Source: Flavobacterium sp. NG2 (GTDB taxonomy: Bacteria > Bacteroidota > Bacteroidia > Flavobacteriales > Flavobacteriaceae). Taken from it: 64,000 nt of DNA. The position numbers and the translations under genes are program-made. The stretch is taken from contig NZ_CP139420.1 in NCBI RefSeq assembly GCF_034119845.1, positions 1,528,001 through 1,592,000 of the forward strand, in the 5' to 3' direction. The notes beneath the pieces are model-generated. The model was not told where the DNA came from, ran no database searches, and worked only from the letters and a program-made list of their open reading frames with translations. This document shows positions 16,968 to 26,299 of this stretch, piece by piece (position 1 is the first letter of the stretch; every line of letters starts with the position of its first letter).

Positions 16968-17795
16968 TTACCAACTTCCACCAGAACCACCGCCAGAGAA
17001 TCCTCCGCCGCCAAAACCTCCGCCGAAGCCACCTCCGCCACCAAAACCACCTGATGAACCTCCGCCAAATCCGCCTCCGCCACCGCGACCTAAGCTGCTT
17101 AACAGGATAACATCAAGTAGGCTAGGGCCACCGCCACGATTACCAGAGTTACCACCGCTTCCTCCACCTTTATTTTTTGATGCTAGGATGATGATAAAAA
17201 TGATGATAATGATAAATGGAAGTATTGGAAAATCTTGTTCTTTGTTTTGTTGTTTTCTTTCTCCTTTGTATTTTCCTTTGAAAACCTCAATAATAGCATC
17301 GGTACCTTTGTCGAGACCGTTATAATAACTTCCGGCTTTAAATTCAGGAATGATAATGTTTCGGGTGATTTCGCCACCTATACCAGCTGTTAATCGGTCT
17401 TCGAGTCCGTAACCTGGGGAAATCCAAATTTTTCTTTCGGCTTTCGCCAATAAAATAAGTACTCCGTTATCATCTTTTTTAGTTCCTCCAATTCCCCATT
17501 GGTGTGCCCATTTTGGAGTTAGGATTCCTATATCTTCGCCTTTTAAGCTTTCAATAGTAATAATGACAATTTGGGTTGTAGTGGTGTCAGAATAGCGAAT
17601 GAGTTTTTCTTCCAGTTGTGCCTTTTCAGTACTACTCAGCACATTGGCATAGTCATAAACAGAGGTTTGGAATTTAGGTATTTCGGGAATGGTAAATTGC
17701 GAAAAAATCGCATTGGTTATCAAAAAAAGAGCAAGCAGAAAAGTATATTGAATAATCCCTTTGGAATTTGAGTATTTCATTTTTGGAATTTTCAT
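16968..17795 (-). CDS. TPM-domain membrane protein with glycine-rich tail
   Basis: The 275-residue protein begins with a hydrophobic signal or anchor (about 13-32, ending FSQ). A TPM (TLP18.3/Psb32/MOLO-1) domain follows at about 40-165 with VYDYANVLSS, QIVIITIESLKGEDI, NGVLILLA and YGLE. A second hydrophobic helix (about 189-206) precedes a tail of Gly-rich GGGFGGG blocks ending GGSGGSW. Proteins of this type occur with LemA and are thought to act at the membrane. It is 3 bp from the next TPM gene, in the order lemA, TPM, TPM on the minus strand. A start 18 nt later (MKYSNSKG) is also possible. Confidence 0.85.
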   Translation of the reverse strand: MKIPKMKYSNSKGIIQYTFLLALFLITNAIFSQFTIPEIPKFQTSVYDYANVLSSTEKAQLEEKLIRYSDTTTTQIVIITIESLKGEDIGILTPKWAHQWGIGGTKKDDNGVLILLAKAERKIWISPGYGLEDRLTAGIGGEITRNIIIPEFKAGSYYNGLDKGTDAIIEVFKGKYKGERKQQNKEQDFPILPFIIIIIFIIILASKNKGGGSGGNSGNRGGGPSLLDVILLSSLGRGGGGGFGGGSSGGFGGGGGFGGGFGGGGFSGGGSGGSW

Positions 17796-17798
17796 TAG

Positions 17799-18236
17799 TT
17801 ATCCTTTTGATATTTCGTTTGATAATTCGTTTGTGTTGTCTTCATGGTAAGGAAAGTATTTTTGTAGTTGTTCACCAGCTCTGGTGACACCGTCAATCAA
17901 TCCTTGTTTGAAGTTTCCAATTTTGAATTGGGATGCCATAGCATCTTTGGTACAATCCCAAAAATCATCAGGTACAACATCGTTAATTCCTTTGTCGCCA
18001 CAAATCACAAAATGATGATCATCAACGGCAAGATAAATCAAAACGCCATTTTTGAGTTGGGTAGCATCCATGCCTAAGTTATGAAAAACTTCCAAAGCTC
18101 TATCATAAGGTTTTTTTGAAGTTGTTCTCTCGATATGAATTCGAATCTCGCCAGAAGTTTCTTTTTCAGCTAAACGAATGGCTTCTACAATTGCTTCTTC
18201 CTCTTCTTGGGTTAAAAAATCTTCTACTTTTGACAT
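17799..18236 (-). CDS. second TPM-domain protein
   Basis: From ATG 18236 (MSKVEDFLTQEEEEAIVEAI) this is a 145-residue soluble protein with one TPM domain: ETSGEIRIHIE, NGVLIYLAVDDHHFVICGDKGIN, and FKIGNFKQGLIDGVTRAGEQLQKYFP. The frame extends upstream for 11 more codons, but these are Leu/Lys-rich and would put the start too close to the upstream repeat, so the later ATG is preferred. It lies between lemA and the membrane-bound TPM gene and is probably in one operon with them. Confidence 0.85.
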   Translation of the reverse strand: MSKVEDFLTQEEEEAIVEAIRLAEKETSGEIRIHIERTTSKKPYDRALEVFHNLGMDATQLKNGVLIYLAVDDHHFVICGDKGINDVVPDDFWDCTKDAMASQFKIGNFKQGLIDGVTRAGEQLQKYFPYHEDNTNELSNEISKG

Positions 18237-18294
18237 GCAAAGGAGTTTTAGTTTCAAGTGTAAATACACTCAAAATTAGAATAAATATTTTTTA

Positions 18295-18355
18295 CCATTA
18301 AGAAATTAAGAGTGTTAAGTTTGATGTATCTTAATGTTACTTAATCTCTTAATGG
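18295..18355. repeat. imperfect inverted repeat CCATTAAGA
   Basis: CCATTAAGAAATTAAG (18295-18310) is inverted at 18340-18355 (CTTAATCTCTTAATGG). It lies between lemA and the TPM genes. Similar CCATTTAAGAAA stretches occur at 58887-59106. Confidence 0.6.
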
Positions 18356-18448
18356 TTATTTTTTTCAATGTTTTGAAAGATTTTAATTTTGATTTCAAAG
18401 ATGTATTTCTGAAATCAAAAATCGTTAATCAAAAATCAAAAATCTTTT

Positions 18449-19042
18449 TTAGAATTTTACTTCTACTGGTTTTTCAGCACCTTCAACGGCATTGAAATAC
18501 GCTTTTTCTTGGAATCCAAACATGCCAGCAAACAATGTGTTTGGGAAGGTTTTAATATGAGTGTTGTATGGTTTTACAGATTCGTTAAAACGTGTTCTAG
18601 CTGTCAGAATTTGGTTTTCAGTACTAGCCAATTCGTCTTGTAATTTCAAGAAGTTTTGGTTGGCTTTCAAATCAGGATATTGCTCTACGGTTACCAATAA
18701 GCGTGACAACGAACTGCTTACGCCACTTTGCGCTTTGTTAAAAGCTTCTAATTGCTCTGGAGTAATATTGGTTGGGTCAACAGTCGTTTGAGTTGCTTTA
18801 GCACGAGCTTCGATTACTGCGGTCAAAGTGCTTTTTTCAAAATCAGCTGCTCCTTTAACGGTGTTCACTAAGTTTCCAATAAGGTCATTTCGTCTTTGAT
18901 AAGAAGTTTGTACATTTCCCCAAGATTCTTCAATATCTTGATTTAATGTTACGGCTGTATTGTTAATTCCTTTAACCCAGCTGTAACCTGCAAAAATAAT
19001 TACTGCAACAATAATCCAAGGTAAAAATTTTTTAAAATCCAT
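18449..19042 (-). CDS. lemA: LemA family protein
   Basis: The 197-residue protein has an N-terminal membrane helix (about 7-24), then the four-helix LemA domain with DIEESWGNVQTSYQRRNDLIGNLVNTVKG, LTAVIEARAKATQ and NQILTARTRFNESVKPYNTHIKTFPNTLFAGMFGF. Length and motifs are those of the family. The downstream TPM genes on the same strand give the common LemA-TPM association. The exact cellular role of LemA is not established. Confidence 0.93.
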   Translation of the reverse strand: MDFKKFLPWIIVAVIIFAGYSWVKGINNTAVTLNQDIEESWGNVQTSYQRRNDLIGNLVNTVKGAADFEKSTLTAVIEARAKATQTTVDPTNITPEQLEAFNKAQSGVSSSLSRLLVTVEQYPDLKANQNFLKLQDELASTENQILTARTRFNESVKPYNTHIKTFPNTLFAGMFGFQEKAYFNAVEGAEKPVEVKF

Positions 19043-19097
19043 GTTATTTATGTTTAATTGTTTATTTGTTTAACTGTTTATTTGCTTATTTGTAATA

Positions 19098-19430
19098 TTA
19101 AAGTTCGTTTTTAATATTAGTTAACTGTGTTTTTATGGCTTCCAGTTTTCGAATGATTTCAAATTTGTCCAAGGTTTTCTTTTGTCCTTCTTTCAAATGT
19201 GTTTTGGCGCCTTCAAGTGTGAAACCTCTTTCTTTAACCAAATGATAGATTAGTTGTAAGTTGGTTACATCCTCAGGAGTAAACATTCTATTGCCTTTGG
19301 CGTTTTTCTTTGGTTTCAAAATATCAAACTCACTATCCCAAAAACGTATTAGGGAAGCATTGACATTAAAGGCTTTGGCAATCTCGCCAATGCTGTAATA
19401 TCGTTTGTCTTTAGAAAGTTCTATGTGCAT
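19098..19430 (-). CDS. MerR-family transcriptional regulator
   Basis: The 110-residue protein starts with a MerR winged helix: YYSIGEIAKAFNVNASLIRFWDSEFDILKPKKNAKGNRMFTPEDV (about 11-55). A short coiled-coil dimer segment follows with no effector domain. It belongs to the small Bacteroidota MerR type often found beside lemA and M23 peptidase genes. It sits 55 bp upstream of lemA and so may control the LemA-TPM unit (inference). Confidence 0.9.
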   Translation of the reverse strand: MHIELSKDKRYYSIGEIAKAFNVNASLIRFWDSEFDILKPKKNAKGNRMFTPEDVTNLQLIYHLVKERGFTLEGAKTHLKEGQKKTLDKFEIIRKLEAIKTQLTNIKNEL

Positions 19431-19527
19431 CTTTAATTTTTGTTTCAGGTTTAACGTTTCAGGTTTTTTCCTGCAAGGTATAAAATCTGTTTTTTAATTT
19501 CAATGTTAATAATATAAGGTATTCCTA

Positions 19528-19588
19528 AATTTTAAATCTCAAATCTCAAATTCCAAATTCCAAATTCCAAATCCCAAATCTGAAATCC
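19528..19588. repeat. simple repeat, AAATTCC/AAATCTC units
   Basis: Degenerate 7-bp units such as CAAATTC, CAAATCT and CAAATCC run in tandem just past the M23 peptidase stop. No gene function is visible in it. Confidence 0.7.
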
Positions 19589-20566
19589 TTAATCCAACGA
19601 TTGATTCTCTTGATTTGCTAATTTAGAAATCGCCACATATTCCACCGCCGAAATATTACCGTAATAAAAATTCAGCGGATTCACCACTTTACCATCTTTA
19701 TGTACTTCGTAATGCAAATGCGGTGCTTCTGAACGGCCTGTGCTGCCAACAAAGCCTATCACGTCTCCTCTTTTTACATTTTGTCCCGCTCTACAATTGT
19801 ATTTGCTTAGATGGGCATAGAGCGTCTCATATCCATAACCATGCCTAATCACCACATGATTGCCATAACCTGAAGCATTGGCATTTGCCTGGGCAATACT
19901 TCCGTCGCCAGTAGCGTATATTGGAGTGCCTTGTTTGGCTGTAAAGTCCATTCCTTCATGCATTTTGCGTGCTTTGGTAAAGGGATCGGTGCGATATCCG
20001 AAACCTGATGCCATGCGTTTTAGATTTTCATTTCGCACTGGCTGAATGGCAGGAATGGCAGCCAATAATTTATTTTTCTCCTTCGCAAGTTTCAAAATTG
20101 CGTCCAAAGACTTCGATTGAACTGTCAATTGTTTGGCTAAAACATCTACTTTTTTGGTAGTACTCAAAACTAGTTTGGTATTGTCATACCCCTGTAATTT
20201 TGCATAACGCTCAGGGTCTTTAATACCTGATTTTCGTTCTTCAGTGGGAATAGGTGAGATGTTAAAATAGGTGCGGTACAAGTTGTTGTCGCGGTCTTCA
20301 ATAGCGGCTGTTACCTCGTTTAATTCGTCAATTCGTTTGTCTAAAAGGTCATAATTCAGTTTTAAATTTTCAATCTGACGCATTAACAAACGGTCTTTTG
20401 GGGTGTCAAAATAAGGCGTGTTCAATAAAGCCACAAAACATAAAAAACCAAATAAAGCCGAAGCCACCAAAAACAACATCGCATAAGCTATTTTGTGTCT
20501 TTTTTTGGTTTTAATTTTTCGATAAGCCAGATTTTCAGAATCGTAATAATATTTTACTTTCGCCAT
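19589..20566 (-). CDS. M23-family peptidoglycan endopeptidase, membrane-anchored
   Basis: The 325-residue protein has a cytoplasmic basic N-terminus, one membrane helix (about 27-48), a periplasmic coiled coil (about 60-165) and a C-terminal LytM/M23 domain. Zinc ligands are His203 and Asp207 in HEGMDF and His285 in HLHYEV. His252 in YAHLS is also conserved, so the site is complete. The coiled coil plus M23 layout is that of cell-wall endopeptidases or their regulators. It is divergent from alaS. Confidence 0.92.
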   Translation of the reverse strand: MAKVKYYYDSENLAYRKIKTKKRHKIAYAMLFLVASALFGFLCFVALLNTPYFDTPKDRLLMRQIENLKLNYDLLDKRIDELNEVTAAIEDRDNNLYRTYFNISPIPTEERKSGIKDPERYAKLQGYDNTKLVLSTTKKVDVLAKQLTVQSKSLDAILKLAKEKNKLLAAIPAIQPVRNENLKRMASGFGYRTDPFTKARKMHEGMDFTAKQGTPIYATGDGSIAQANANASGYGNHVVIRHGYGYETLYAHLSKYNCRAGQNVKRGDVIGFVGSTGRSEAPHLHYEVHKDGKVVNPLNFYYGNISAVEYVAISKLANQENQSLD

Positions 20567-20669
20567 ATTTTAAAATACCCTATTTTTGCACGTCCAAAAA
20601 GGTTAGTTGAACAAATTTAATAAATGTTTCATTCGTACCACTGCTTTTTTCGGAATAAAAAATAATTAG

Positions 20670-20812
20670 TGCCTATTCCAGCTATCCGTTGCAAGTTCTC
20701 GTTTAGCAATCTTTTTTTCTACGCTGTTGCAGGAGCTTCCTCCGGTCGCTCTGCACCATCAAGAAAAAAATAGATTGCCTAAACTCAAAGCTTTCCACTG
20801 CTATCTGGGGCA
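20670..20812. repeat. dispersed hairpin element, copy C
   Basis: Ends ATTCCAGCTATCCGTTGC and TTTCCACTGCTATCTGGGGC resemble the conserved ends of copies A and B. Inside is a long stem: TTTAGCAATCTTTTTTTCT pairs with AAGAAAAAAATAGATTGCCTAAA around a GC-rich core (CAGGAGCTTCCTCCGG). It occupies most of the gap between the M23 peptidase and alaS. Confidence 0.6.
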
Positions 20813-20893
20813 AAAAAAAATAATAATCAAATAGTTAAAGTTGGTTTAAACGTTGAAAACTTTAAACCTTAAACTTTAAACAAATTTTAATAA

Positions 20894-23518
20894 ATGAAAT
20901 CACAAGACATTCGCAAAGCGTATTTACAATTCTTTGAAAGCAAAGGGCACTTAATTGTTCCTTCGGCACCTATAGTATTAAAAGACGATCCCACCTTGAT
21001 GTTCAACAACTCAGGAATGGCACAGTTCAAAGAATATTTTTTAGGAAACGCCACACCTAAAAGCAATCGTATCACCGATACGCAAAAGTGTCTTCGTGTT
21101 TCAGGAAAACATAATGACTTAGAGGATGTAGGTTTTGATACTTATCACCATACCATGTTCGAAATGTTAGGAAACTGGTCTTTTGGTGATTATTTCAAGA
21201 AAGAAGCTTTGCCTTGGGCTTGGGAATTCTTGACCGAAGTTTTAAAATTAGACAAAGACCGTTTGTACGTTTCCGTTTTTGAAGGAAACGAAGCGGAGAA
21301 TGTGCCTTTTGACCAAGAAGCTTTCGATATTTGGAAACAATTTGTTCCAGAAGATCGCATCATTTTAGGAAACAAAAAAGACAACTTCTGGGAAATGGGA
21401 GACCAAGGACCTTGCGGACCTTGTTCTGAAATTCATATCGATTTGCGTACAGATGAAGAAAGAGCCGAAGTTTCAGGTTTCAGTTTGGTAAATGCGGATC
21501 ATCCACAAGTAGTGGAGATTTGGAACAACGTATTTATGGAATTCAACCGTAAAGCCGATGGTTCTTTAGAAAAATTACCAGCACAACACGTAGATACCGG
21601 AATGGGATTTGAGCGTTTGTGTATGGCAATGCAAAATGTAACCTCAAATTATGATACTGATGTGTTTACGCCACTAATCGAAAAAGTGGAGCAAATTACA
21701 GGATTGAAATACGTACGGACAGGTCGTGACCTGTCTATACAATCCAACATCGCCATCCGTGTGATTGTGGATCATGTGCGTGCCGTAGCCTTTGCTATTG
21801 CTGATGGACAATTGCCATCAAACACTGGTGCAGGTTATGTAATTCGTCGAATTTTGCGTCGTGCTATTCGTTATGGTTTTACCTTTTTGAATACCAAAGA
21901 GCCATTTATCTTTGAATTAGTAGCCGTTTTGGCAGACCAAATGGGAGAGTTTTTCCCAGAAATCAAAAAACAACAAACCTTGGTTACCAATGTCATTCGT
22001 GAGGAAGAAGCATCTTTCTTGAGAACCTTAGATCAAGGGTTGCAATTATTAGAAAATGTAGTGGCTGAAACCAAAGGAACTGAAGTTTCGGGGGTGAAGG
22101 CTTTTGAATTATATGATACTTTTGGATTTCCAAAAGACTTGACCGCTTTGATTTTGAAAGAAAAAGGAATGTCATTCAACGAAGGGGAGTTTGAAGCTTC
22201 GATGCAAGCACAAAAATCACGTTCTCGCGCGGCTTCTGAAGTTTCGACTGATGACTGGAAAGTGCTAGTAGAAGGAAATGTAGAATCTTTCGTAGGATAC
22301 GACCAAGCAGAAAACGAAGTAAAAATCACCCGTATTCGTAAAGTAGATTCTAAGAAAGATGGGGTGATGTACCAAATCGTTCTTGATGCTACGCCTTTCT
22401 ATCCAGAAGGTGGAGGTCAGGTTGGTGACAAAGGTACCTTGGTTTCGGCTAACGAAACGATTGAAATCATCGATACCAAAAAAGAAAACAACTTGATTTT
22501 GCATTTTGCAAAACAATTACCAGAAAATATTAATGCAAGTTTTGTTGCTAAGGTAAATACAGATTTGAGAGCTTCAACGGCTAAGAATCACTCGGCGACT
22601 CACTTAATGCACCAAGCGTTGCGTACTATTTTAGGAACGCATGTGGAGCAAAAAGGGTCATTGGTAAATCCAAACTATTTGCGTTTTGACTTTTCACACT
22701 TTTCAAAAGTGACTGATGAAGAGCTGCAACAGGTAGAGGATTTTGTAAATGAAAGAATTCAAGAGCAATTGCCATTAATCGAGCGTCGTAGTATTCCAAT
22801 CCAACAAGCGTTAGACGAAGGAGCGATGGCATTGTTTGGTGAGAAATATGGCGACAATGTACGTGCGATTAAATTTGGTAGCAGTATGGAATTGTGTGGA
22901 GGAATCCACGTAAATAATACAGCCGAAATTTGGCATTTCAAAATTGTTTCTGAAGGAGCGGTAGCAGCAGGAATTCGTCGTATGGAAGCGATTACAAGTC
23001 AAGCGGTAAAAGATTTCTATGCTTCACAAGAAAATTTGTTGGGCGAAATCAAAGCTACTTTGAAGAATCCGCAAGATACTATCAAAGCGGTAGTAGCATT
23101 GCAAGACGAAAACGCGAAACTGAAAAAGCAATTAGAAGCCTTGTTGAAAGACAAAGCTAAAAACATGAAAGCCGAATTGGCTCAAGAATTGCAAGAAGTA
23201 AACGGAATCCAGTTTTTAGCCAAACAAGTGGATTTGAATCCTGAAGGAGCAAAAGATTTGGCTTACGAATTAGGAAATCTAGGAACTAATTTGTTCTTGG
23301 TCTTGGCTACAGCCGACGAAGGAAAACCAATGTTGACTTGCTATATTTCGAAAGAATTAGTAGCTGACAAAGGGTTAAACGCAGGACAAGTAGTTCGTGA
23401 ATTAGGGAAATGCATCCAAGGTGGTGGAGGCGGACAGCCGTTTTTTGCTACTGCAGGAGGGAAAAATATTGCGGGAATTTCAGAAGCATTAGAAAAAGCG
23501 ATTAACTTTGTAAAGTAA
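20894..23518 (+). CDS. alaS: alanyl-tRNA synthetase
   Basis: AlaRS charges tRNA-Ala and edits mischarged Ser and Gly. The 874 residues contain the class II catalytic core ([35 protein letters not shown]), the helical tRNA-binding part ([22 protein letters not shown]), the editing domain with [12 protein letters not shown] and [12 protein letters not shown], and a C-terminal C-Ala domain ([14 protein letters not shown]). Residues 274-283 ([10 protein letters not shown]) are odd. They replace the short linker expected before [15 protein letters not shown] and are encoded by DNA matching the palindromic repeat at 10001, in frame. The rest looks normal. Confidence 0.97.
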   Translation: MKSQDIRKAYLQFFESKGHLIVPSAPIVLKDDPTLMFNNSGMAQFKEYFLGNATPKSNRITDTQKCLRVSGKHNDLEDVGFDTYHHTMFEMLGNWSFGDYFKKEALPWAWEFLTEVLKLDKDRLYVSVFEGNEAENVPFDQEAFDIWKQFVPEDRIILGNKKDNFWEMGDQGPCGPCSEIHIDLRTDEERAEVSGFSLVNADHPQVVEIWNNVFMEFNRKADGSLEKLPAQHVDTGMGFERLCMAMQNVTSNYDTDVFTPLIEKVEQITGLKYVRTGRDLSIQSNIAIRVIVDHVRAVAFAIADGQLPSNTGAGYVIRRILRRAIRYGFTFLNTKEPFIFELVAVLADQMGEFFPEIKKQQTLVTNVIREEEASFLRTLDQGLQLLENVVAETKGTEVSGVKAFELYDTFGFPKDLTALILKEKGMSFNEGEFEASMQAQKSRSRAASEVSTDDWKVLVEGNVESFVGYDQAENEVKITRIRKVDSKKDGVMYQIVLDATPFYPEGGGQVGDKGTLVSANETIEIIDTKKENNLILHFAKQLPENINASFVAKVNTDLRASTAKNHSATHLMHQALRTILGTHVEQKGSLVNPNYLRFDFSHFSKVTDEELQQVEDFVNERIQEQLPLIERRSIPIQQALDEGAMALFGEKYGDNVRAIKFGSSMELCGGIHVNNTAEIWHFKIVSEGAVAAGIRRMEAITSQAVKDFYASQENLLGEIKATLKNPQDTIKAVVALQDENAKLKKQLEALLKDKAKNMKAELAQELQEVNGIQFLAKQVDLNPEGAKDLAYELGNLGTNLFLVLATADEGKPMLTCYISKELVADKGLNAGQVVRELGKCIQGGGGGQPFFATAGGKNIAGISEALEKAINFVK
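21712..21740 (+). repeat. palindromic repeat inside alaS, in frame
   Basis: GGACAGGTCGTGACCTGTC (21717-21735) differs by one base from the first 19 bases of the palindrome at 10001-10020, and the flanks (CGTAC before, TATAC after) also resemble it. It encodes part of residues 274-283 of AlaRS without shifting the frame. Confidence 0.75.
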
Positions 23519-23537
23519 TCACTTTGAATATGTTATA

Positions 23538-24392
23538 ATGGTTTTGGAAACTGTCTTTTCGGGAATACAAAAACAGTATAAAATTTTCACACTAGTTTTA
23601 ATGCTATCTGTGCAAAGCGTTTATTGTCAAAGTAGAACAGAAAAATCCAAGGAAGAGCTCACTCAAAAATCGAGTACAAGAGATAGTTATAGGTATTCTA
23701 TTGCTAACTCTTCGGCGGAGAGGGGTTTTTTTTCAGTGATTTTTGTAGATATTTTTGAATTTATTTTCATAGAATCATTAAAAGCCACCTTTATTGGTGA
23801 TTATAATAATGAAAATCATTTATACAACTCAATATCAAAGTATCCATATTACAATGAAAATACAATAGGCAATTATACCAATCGAGATAGTATTACAAAG
23901 ACTAGATGTCGTTTAGACCTTGAAAATAGGATTTTTTATAATACTAACAATTTATATGGGAATCATGTAAAGGTAAAACTAAGGCCTATTAAATATTTTT
24001 ATATTGAGGGAAATTTACGGCATTTGTTTGAAAAGAATAGGATTAGTAATTATACGAGTACTCTTTTTGTCTCTGATTTTGCTATTTGTTATGATAGGAT
24101 TCGAATGGAGAAATTTGATTTAGGCTGGCGAATAGGAGCGACTTATATAGGTAATGAAGTAAGGAAGATGGGATTTGCTTACGGAATCAATGCTAATTAT
24201 TTTTTAAACAATACTATTAGTTTTTCGGGCTCAGCAAAATGGAGTGCTATAAATTTTGAACCTGTTAATTCCTATGAGTTGGTAAGTGTGTTTAATAGAA
24301 AAAAATACTTCTTTTCTTTTGGTTATGAACATTTAAAAATAGCGACTCCAACATATGATTTTGTCACATTTGGTTTAGGAACTTATTTTTAA
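23538..24392 (+). CDS. exported barrel-like protein, unknown function
   Basis: The 284-residue protein has a hydrophobic N-terminal segment (about 16-31, ending VYCQ) that looks like a signal peptide, though the N-terminal extension of about 15 residues is long. A start further in is possible. The body has alternating aromatic/polar strands (KVKLRPIKYFYIEGNLRHLF, GWRIGATYIGNEV, YFFSFGYEHLKI) and ends in F, the pattern of a small outer-membrane barrel. It lies 19 bp after alaS. I do not recognise the family. Confidence 0.55.
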   Translation: MVLETVFSGIQKQYKIFTLVLMLSVQSVYCQSRTEKSKEELTQKSSTRDSYRYSIANSSAERGFFSVIFVDIFEFIFIESLKATFIGDYNNENHLYNSISKYPYYNENTIGNYTNRDSITKTRCRLDLENRIFYNTNNLYGNHVKVKLRPIKYFYIEGNLRHLFEKNRISNYTSTLFVSDFAICYDRIRMEKFDLGWRIGATYIGNEVRKMGFAYGINANYFLNNTISFSGSAKWSAINFEPVNSYELVSVFNRKKYFFSFGYEHLKIATPTYDFVTFGLGTYF

Positions 24393-24435
24393 ATGTTGAA
24401 AAATAATACTAATTAGTAAATTGAATTGTGTTTTG

Positions 24436-24443
24436 TATCTTTG
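24436..24443 (+). promoter_or_regulatory. -7 promoter element for the lipoprotein gene
   Basis: TATCTTTG is a full -7 match. It is 60 bp before the ATG at 24504. Confidence 0.5.
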
Positions 24444-24503
24444 GCTTTTTAAAATGTAAATATAACGTTTTCAATAGGCTAGTAGCAATAGTAAATCTTT
24501 TAA

Positions 24504-25286
24504 ATGAACAAGACTAAATATGTATTTTGGTTATTATCGGTTGTTTTCTTGGTTCTTGTATCTTGTACACACGAAGACCAAGATGATTCGATAAAATTTT
24601 TAAAAAGTATCGTTGAAACTACTGATGGAGGTAGCGTTAAAATAACTACTTTTTCATACAATGGTGCCGAAATATCGAGTATCGTTGACGATTCGACTAT
24701 TAAAGAATTCAAATACAATCTTGGTCTCATTACCGCAATTGATATTACAAATAAGACGACTTCAGTTAAAACTACTGTGGAGTACTTTTATGAAAATGGA
24801 AAGTTGATACAGGTGAAATTAGCTGGAGATTATATGATAAATTATGTCCATAATTCTGACGGAACTATTTCATATGAAAAATTTGATATCAGTACTTTGA
24901 ATTTGAAGGTTAAAATTCATCATGGTGTACTGACTTTCAAAAATGGTAATATCATCAAAGAAGAACGAGTTTTAGATAATCAAGCAGTGGGTGTTATTTC
25001 TAAATATAACGTCTATTATGATTACGATTATAAATTAAATCCGTTGCACAACATTGTTGGCTATGATAAATTATTGGATCATGAAGAGTTAATGTCGTCT
25101 AATAATTATCTTATCAGTACCGTAGAAACCAGTGTTGAAAAGGATGGACAAATTATTTCGTCAGCTAGTTTTTATAAAAATACGTTCCAATACGATAAGA
25201 GAAATTACCCTATTGAGAAGAATTCGTTGGTAAGTATTCCACACAAAGGCATTTCCTATAATTTGAAAACAACCTATCATTATTAA
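24504..25286 (+). CDS. lipoprotein of unknown function
   Basis: The 260-residue protein has a lipoprotein signal peptide: hydrophobic YVFWLLSVVFLVLVSC with lipobox Cys21. The acidic start of the mature part (THEDQDD) agrees with surface or periplasmic lipoproteins of this phylum. The rest is made of short beta units (TFSYNGAEISSIVDDSTIKEFKYN, VEYFYENGKLIQVKL), reminiscent of YD/RHS-like beta hairpins. Function unknown. It lies 7 bp upstream of the GSCFA gene and may share its transcript. Confidence 0.7.
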   Translation: MNKTKYVFWLLSVVFLVLVSCTHEDQDDSIKFLKSIVETTDGGSVKITTFSYNGAEISSIVDDSTIKEFKYNLGLITAIDITNKTTSVKTTVEYFYENGKLIQVKLAGDYMINYVHNSDGTISYEKFDISTLNLKVKIHHGVLTFKNGNIIKEERVLDNQAVGVISKYNVYYDYDYKLNPLHNIVGYDKLLDHEELMSSNNYLISTVETSVEKDGQIISSASFYKNTFQYDKRNYPIEKNSLVSIPHKGISYNLKTTYHY

Positions 25287-25293
25287 CCCTACA

Positions 25294-26250
25294 ATGGATT
25301 TCAGACTTCAAGTTCCTGTCTTAAAAAGTAAATTTCCTATTGATTATGATTCCAAAATACTATCACTAGGTTCTTGCTTTGCGGAGAATATGAGTCAGAA
25401 ATTTGACTATTTTAAATTCCAAAATACAGTTAATCCTTTTGGGATTATTTTCAACCCTGTCTCCATTGAAAAATTAATCCAACGTACGGTTCGCAAAGAC
25501 TATTTTACGGATAACGATGTTTTTTTTCATAACGATTTAGGGCATTGTTTTGAAGTGCATTCAGAATTGTCAAATCCTGATGAAGAAGAATTGATTAATC
25601 AATTGAATGGATTATTAGATGGATTTTATAACCAAATCACGCAAGCCACACATGTGGTAATCACTTTAGGGACCGCCTGGGTATATCGCCATATTGAAAG
25701 AAATACAATCGTGGCCAATTGCCATAAAGTTCCTCAAAAACAATTTACTAAGGAATTGTTATCTGTAGAGACTATTGTGAGTAGTATTCAAAGTAGTATT
25801 GATGTAATACAGTCTGTTAATCCAAATTGCAATTTCATATTTACCGTTTCACCAGTTCGACATATAAAAGATGGTTTTTTTGAAAACAATATAAGTAAAG
25901 CATCATTACTGCGAGCCATTTATGAAATAGTGAATACTGAACACTATAAACTGAATACTGAATACTTTTGTAGCTACGAAATCATGATGGATGAATTGCG
26001 TGACTATCGTTTTTACGCTCCAGATATGTTGCATCCAAGTCAAGTGGCGATTGATTATATCTGGGAACGATTCAAAGAAGCCACGATTTCTGAATCTTCA
26101 TTTTCCGTGATGAAAGAGGTTCAACAGATACAAACCGCCTTATTGCATCGTCCTTTTAATCCCAATTCAGAGTCTCATCAGCAATTTGTTATCAAAAATC
26201 AAAAACGAATTGAAACTTTGACCCAAAAATATCCTTTTATGGTTTTTTAA
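25294..26250 (+). CDS. GSCFA-domain protein
   Basis: The 318-residue protein carries the family signature LSLGSCFAENM (about 25-35). Further SGNH-hydrolase-like blocks are VVITLGTAWVYRH and DMLHPSQVAIDYIWERF, placing the likely nucleophile in GSCFA and Asp/His in DMLHPS. No signal peptide is seen, so it is probably cytosolic. Members are common in Bacteroidota, and in some genomes they sit beside alaS, as here. The substrate is not known. Confidence 0.9.
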   Translation: MDFRLQVPVLKSKFPIDYDSKILSLGSCFAENMSQKFDYFKFQNTVNPFGIIFNPVSIEKLIQRTVRKDYFTDNDVFFHNDLGHCFEVHSELSNPDEEELINQLNGLLDGFYNQITQATHVVITLGTAWVYRHIERNTIVANCHKVPQKQFTKELLSVETIVSSIQSSIDVIQSVNPNCNFIFTVSPVRHIKDGFFENNISKASLLRAIYEIVNTEHYKLNTEYFCSYEIMMDELRDYRFYAPDMLHPSQVAIDYIWERFKEATISESSFSVMKEVQQIQTALLHRPFNPNSESHQQFVIKNQKRIETLTQKYPFMVF

Positions 26251-26299
26251 CTTTTGATTATGATTTTCTCAAAGGATTTTGTTTATTTGAAATTATGTT

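Noticed and set aside
16901..17083. A minus-strand frame of Val/Ala/Glu repeats in the TPM gene
   Set aside because: It is a shifted reading of the glycine-rich tail of the TPM protein.
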